NCBI GenBank assembly: GCA_016302015.1
Contig: JAEDOJ010000073.1
Coordinates: forward strand, 1 to 7,577
Origin: Oscillospiraceae bacterium
GTDB lineage: Bacteria; Bacillota_A; Clostridia; Oscillospirales; Oscillospiraceae
DNA: 7,577 bases
Reading direction: 5' to 3'
Shown here: positions 7,021 through 7,577 of the stretch, piece by piece
Layout of the letters: each line of letters opens with the position of its first letter
How positions within the stretch are numbered: position 1 is the first letter of the stretch
The notes under the pieces: model-generated
What the model saw: only the letters and a program-made list of their open reading frames with translations
What the model was told of the DNA's origin: nothing
Database searches by the model: none
Program-made: the position numbers and the translations under genes

Positions 7021-7354
7021 GCTCCTCGTTCTCCCATCGAATCATTTCCGGTACCTGCGACGCAGCGCAAAGCACAGCGTACGGTTCTCTACGCAGCAGC
7101 ATCTGGGCTGCAATCTGCGCCTCCTCATCCAGACCCTGATCCACAAAGATCAGCCGTTCCCCAACGCCCCGGTGATTCCGCAGCCGCAAACAGCCACGGA
7201 TCGTCTGCTGGGTTCGGGAAGCGTCCCCCGCAATGGGGACAATCAGCACGGTGTCCTTCCGGGGTATGGGAAAGATCACCGCCTCCAAAATTGTCCAGAG
7301 GATCAGAAAGACCCCGCAAACCGCAAATGCGGCAATCAGGATTGACAATACCAT
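7001..7354 (-). CDS. Small membrane-anchored protein of unknown function
   Basis: I do not recognise this 117-residue protein. It has one N-terminal transmembrane helix (about residues 2-28) followed by a soluble domain of about 85 residues that is probably cytoplasmic. The segment DTVLIVPIAGD (34-44), followed later by ERLIFVDQGLDEEAQIAAQ, faintly resembles the first beta-alpha-beta unit of a family 2 glycosyltransferase (a VIIP strand, then an iVDdgS-like strand). The protein is far too short to be such an enzyme and lacks the rest of the fold, so this is only a hint. The ATG at 7354 is preferred because GAGGTG (7361-7366) lies 6 nt upstream; earlier GTG 7363 and ATG 7360 overlap or touch that site. 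It is the first gene of the operon, overlaps recD2 by 20 nt, and probably couples recD2 translation. The TAG stop is at 7001-7003. Confidence 0.72.
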   Translation of the reverse strand: MVLSILIAAFAVCGVFLILWTILEAVIFPIPRKDTVLIVPIAGDASRTQQTIRGCLRLRNHRGVGERLIFVDQGLDEEAQIAAQMLLRREPYAVLCAASQVPEMIRWENEELGAGTD

Positions 7355-7360
7355 CTGCAT

Positions 7361-7366
7361 CACCTC
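7361..7366 (-). promoter_or_regulatory. Ribosome binding site that fixes the start at 7354
   Basis: GAGGTG on the - strand is 6 nt from the ATG at 7354. The same bases include the alternative GTG start (7363), which would have no site of its own. Confidence 0.65.
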
Positions 7367-7408
7367 ATGCCATCATATGTTTTGACATGAGCATATGTAC
7401 CTATTATT

Positions 7409-7437
7409 ATTTTACTACAAATATCAACAATGTGCAA
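7409..7437 (-). promoter_or_regulatory. Candidate promoter of the recD2-comF-mreB operon
   Basis: Read on the - strand, TTGCAC (7437-7432) stands 17 nt from TAAAAT (7414-7409), a -10 with one mismatch. Transcription would begin near 7402, giving a leader of roughly 48 nt. The region is strongly AT-rich compared with the genes, and the element lies between a - strand terminator and the first gene. The -35 matches only half of the consensus. Confidence 0.5.
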
Positions 7438-7450
7438 TGAATATTTTTCA

Positions 7451-7485
7451 AAAAAGGGAAAATGGAGCGATGTTCCATCGCTCCA
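7451..7485 (-). terminator. Rho-independent terminator of a - strand gene to the right
   Basis: A perfect 10-bp stem (7463-7472 with 7476-7485) closes on a 3-nt loop. On the - strand it is followed by TTTT, CCC and then six T, typical of termination. It would end a transcript entering from beyond the right edge, insulating the recD2 operon promoter that begins only 14 nt further on. Confidence 0.75.
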
Positions 7486-7496
7486 CAGCGTGTCGA

Positions 7497-7577
7497 AGAA
7501 CCTGTTTTTACGGTTCTCCCCCGTGTGGAAAGGGAGCTGTCACGGCTTTCGCCGTGACTGAGGGATTGTCCGGGCAA
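7497..7577. repeat. Palindromic intergenic repeat, cut by the window edge
   Basis: Two inverted repeats stand side by side with no gene: AGAACC/GGTTCT (7497-7502, 7512-7517), and a perfect 8-bp GTCACGGC/GCCGTGAC (7539-7546, 7551-7558) with a TTTC loop. The second is framed by AGGGAG (7531-7536) and AGGGA (7561-7565). The arrangement resembles dispersed intergenic palindromes I recall from Oscillospiraceae genomes. Reading frames through it are short or run on through the terminator, so nothing here looks coding. The true right border lies outside the window. Confidence 0.5.

Noticed and set aside
6844..7440. A 198-codon + strand open frame crossing the recD2 start and the operon promoter.
   Set aside because: It is antisense to two supported genes, has low-complexity Pro/Arg/Ser composition and runs into AT-rich promoter DNA.
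7486..7577. Possible 3' end of a - strand gene continuing beyond the right edge.
   Set aside because: One frame stays open but passes through the terminator hairpin, and the other frames stop within the palindromes. The repeat explains the sequence better.
1..7577. CRISPR array, tRNA, insertion sequence or prophage gene.
   Set aside because: I saw no regularly spaced direct repeats, cloverleaf, transposase or integrase motif, or phage structural protein on either strand.

Overview
The window looks like a chromosomal segment of a moderately high-GC, Gram-positive gut Clostridia-type bacterium, most likely Oscillospiraceae/Ruminococcaceae. This rests on a lipoprotein with a Firmicutes-style lipobox, a RecD2-type helicase without RecBC, a ComF-family protein, MreB, strong GGAGG-type ribosome binding sites, and CTCCCT/AGGGAG palindromes between genes like those I recall from genomes of this group. 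The assignment is inference from protein character and repeat style; no search was run.

Layout: positions 1-58 hold no gene I can support. A strong rho-independent terminator (59-91, + strand) closes a transcript that enters from the left. An intergenic stretch with a CTCCCT palindrome (129-146) and a probable promoter (232-260) leads to a CapA-family (PGA_cap fold) lipoprotein gene on the + strand (291-1478). A shared terminator hairpin (1481-1518) separates it from everything to its right, which is on the - strand.

The - strand carries a compact five-gene operon. In transcription order it holds: a small membrane-anchored protein of unknown function (7354-7001), recD2 (7020-4816), a ComF-family protein (4819-4154), an MreB/Mbl actin homologue (4145-3114), and a membrane-anchored NodB-type polysaccharide deacetylase (3090-1519). 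The first two pairs overlap by 20 and 4 nt and the next gaps are 8 and 23 nt, so translational coupling along the message is likely. A candidate promoter lies at 7409-7437. Just upstream, another - strand terminator (7451-7485) insulates the operon from whatever lies to the right. The right edge (7497-7577) is a set of palindromes resembling a dispersed intergenic repeat and contains no gene.

Functionally the operon joins two themes: DNA helicase/competence-related proteins (RecD2, ComF) and cell-envelope morphogenesis (MreB, deacetylase). The MreB gene lacks mreC and mreD beside it, and the wall-active deacetylase takes their place. The facing CapA lipoprotein is also an envelope protein. 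I see no phage, insertion sequence, CRISPR array, tRNA or rRNA. The window is mostly conserved housekeeping DNA. Its less ordinary parts are the degenerate active-site motifs of the CapA protein, the insert-bearing deacetylase, and the unknown protein at the head of the operon.
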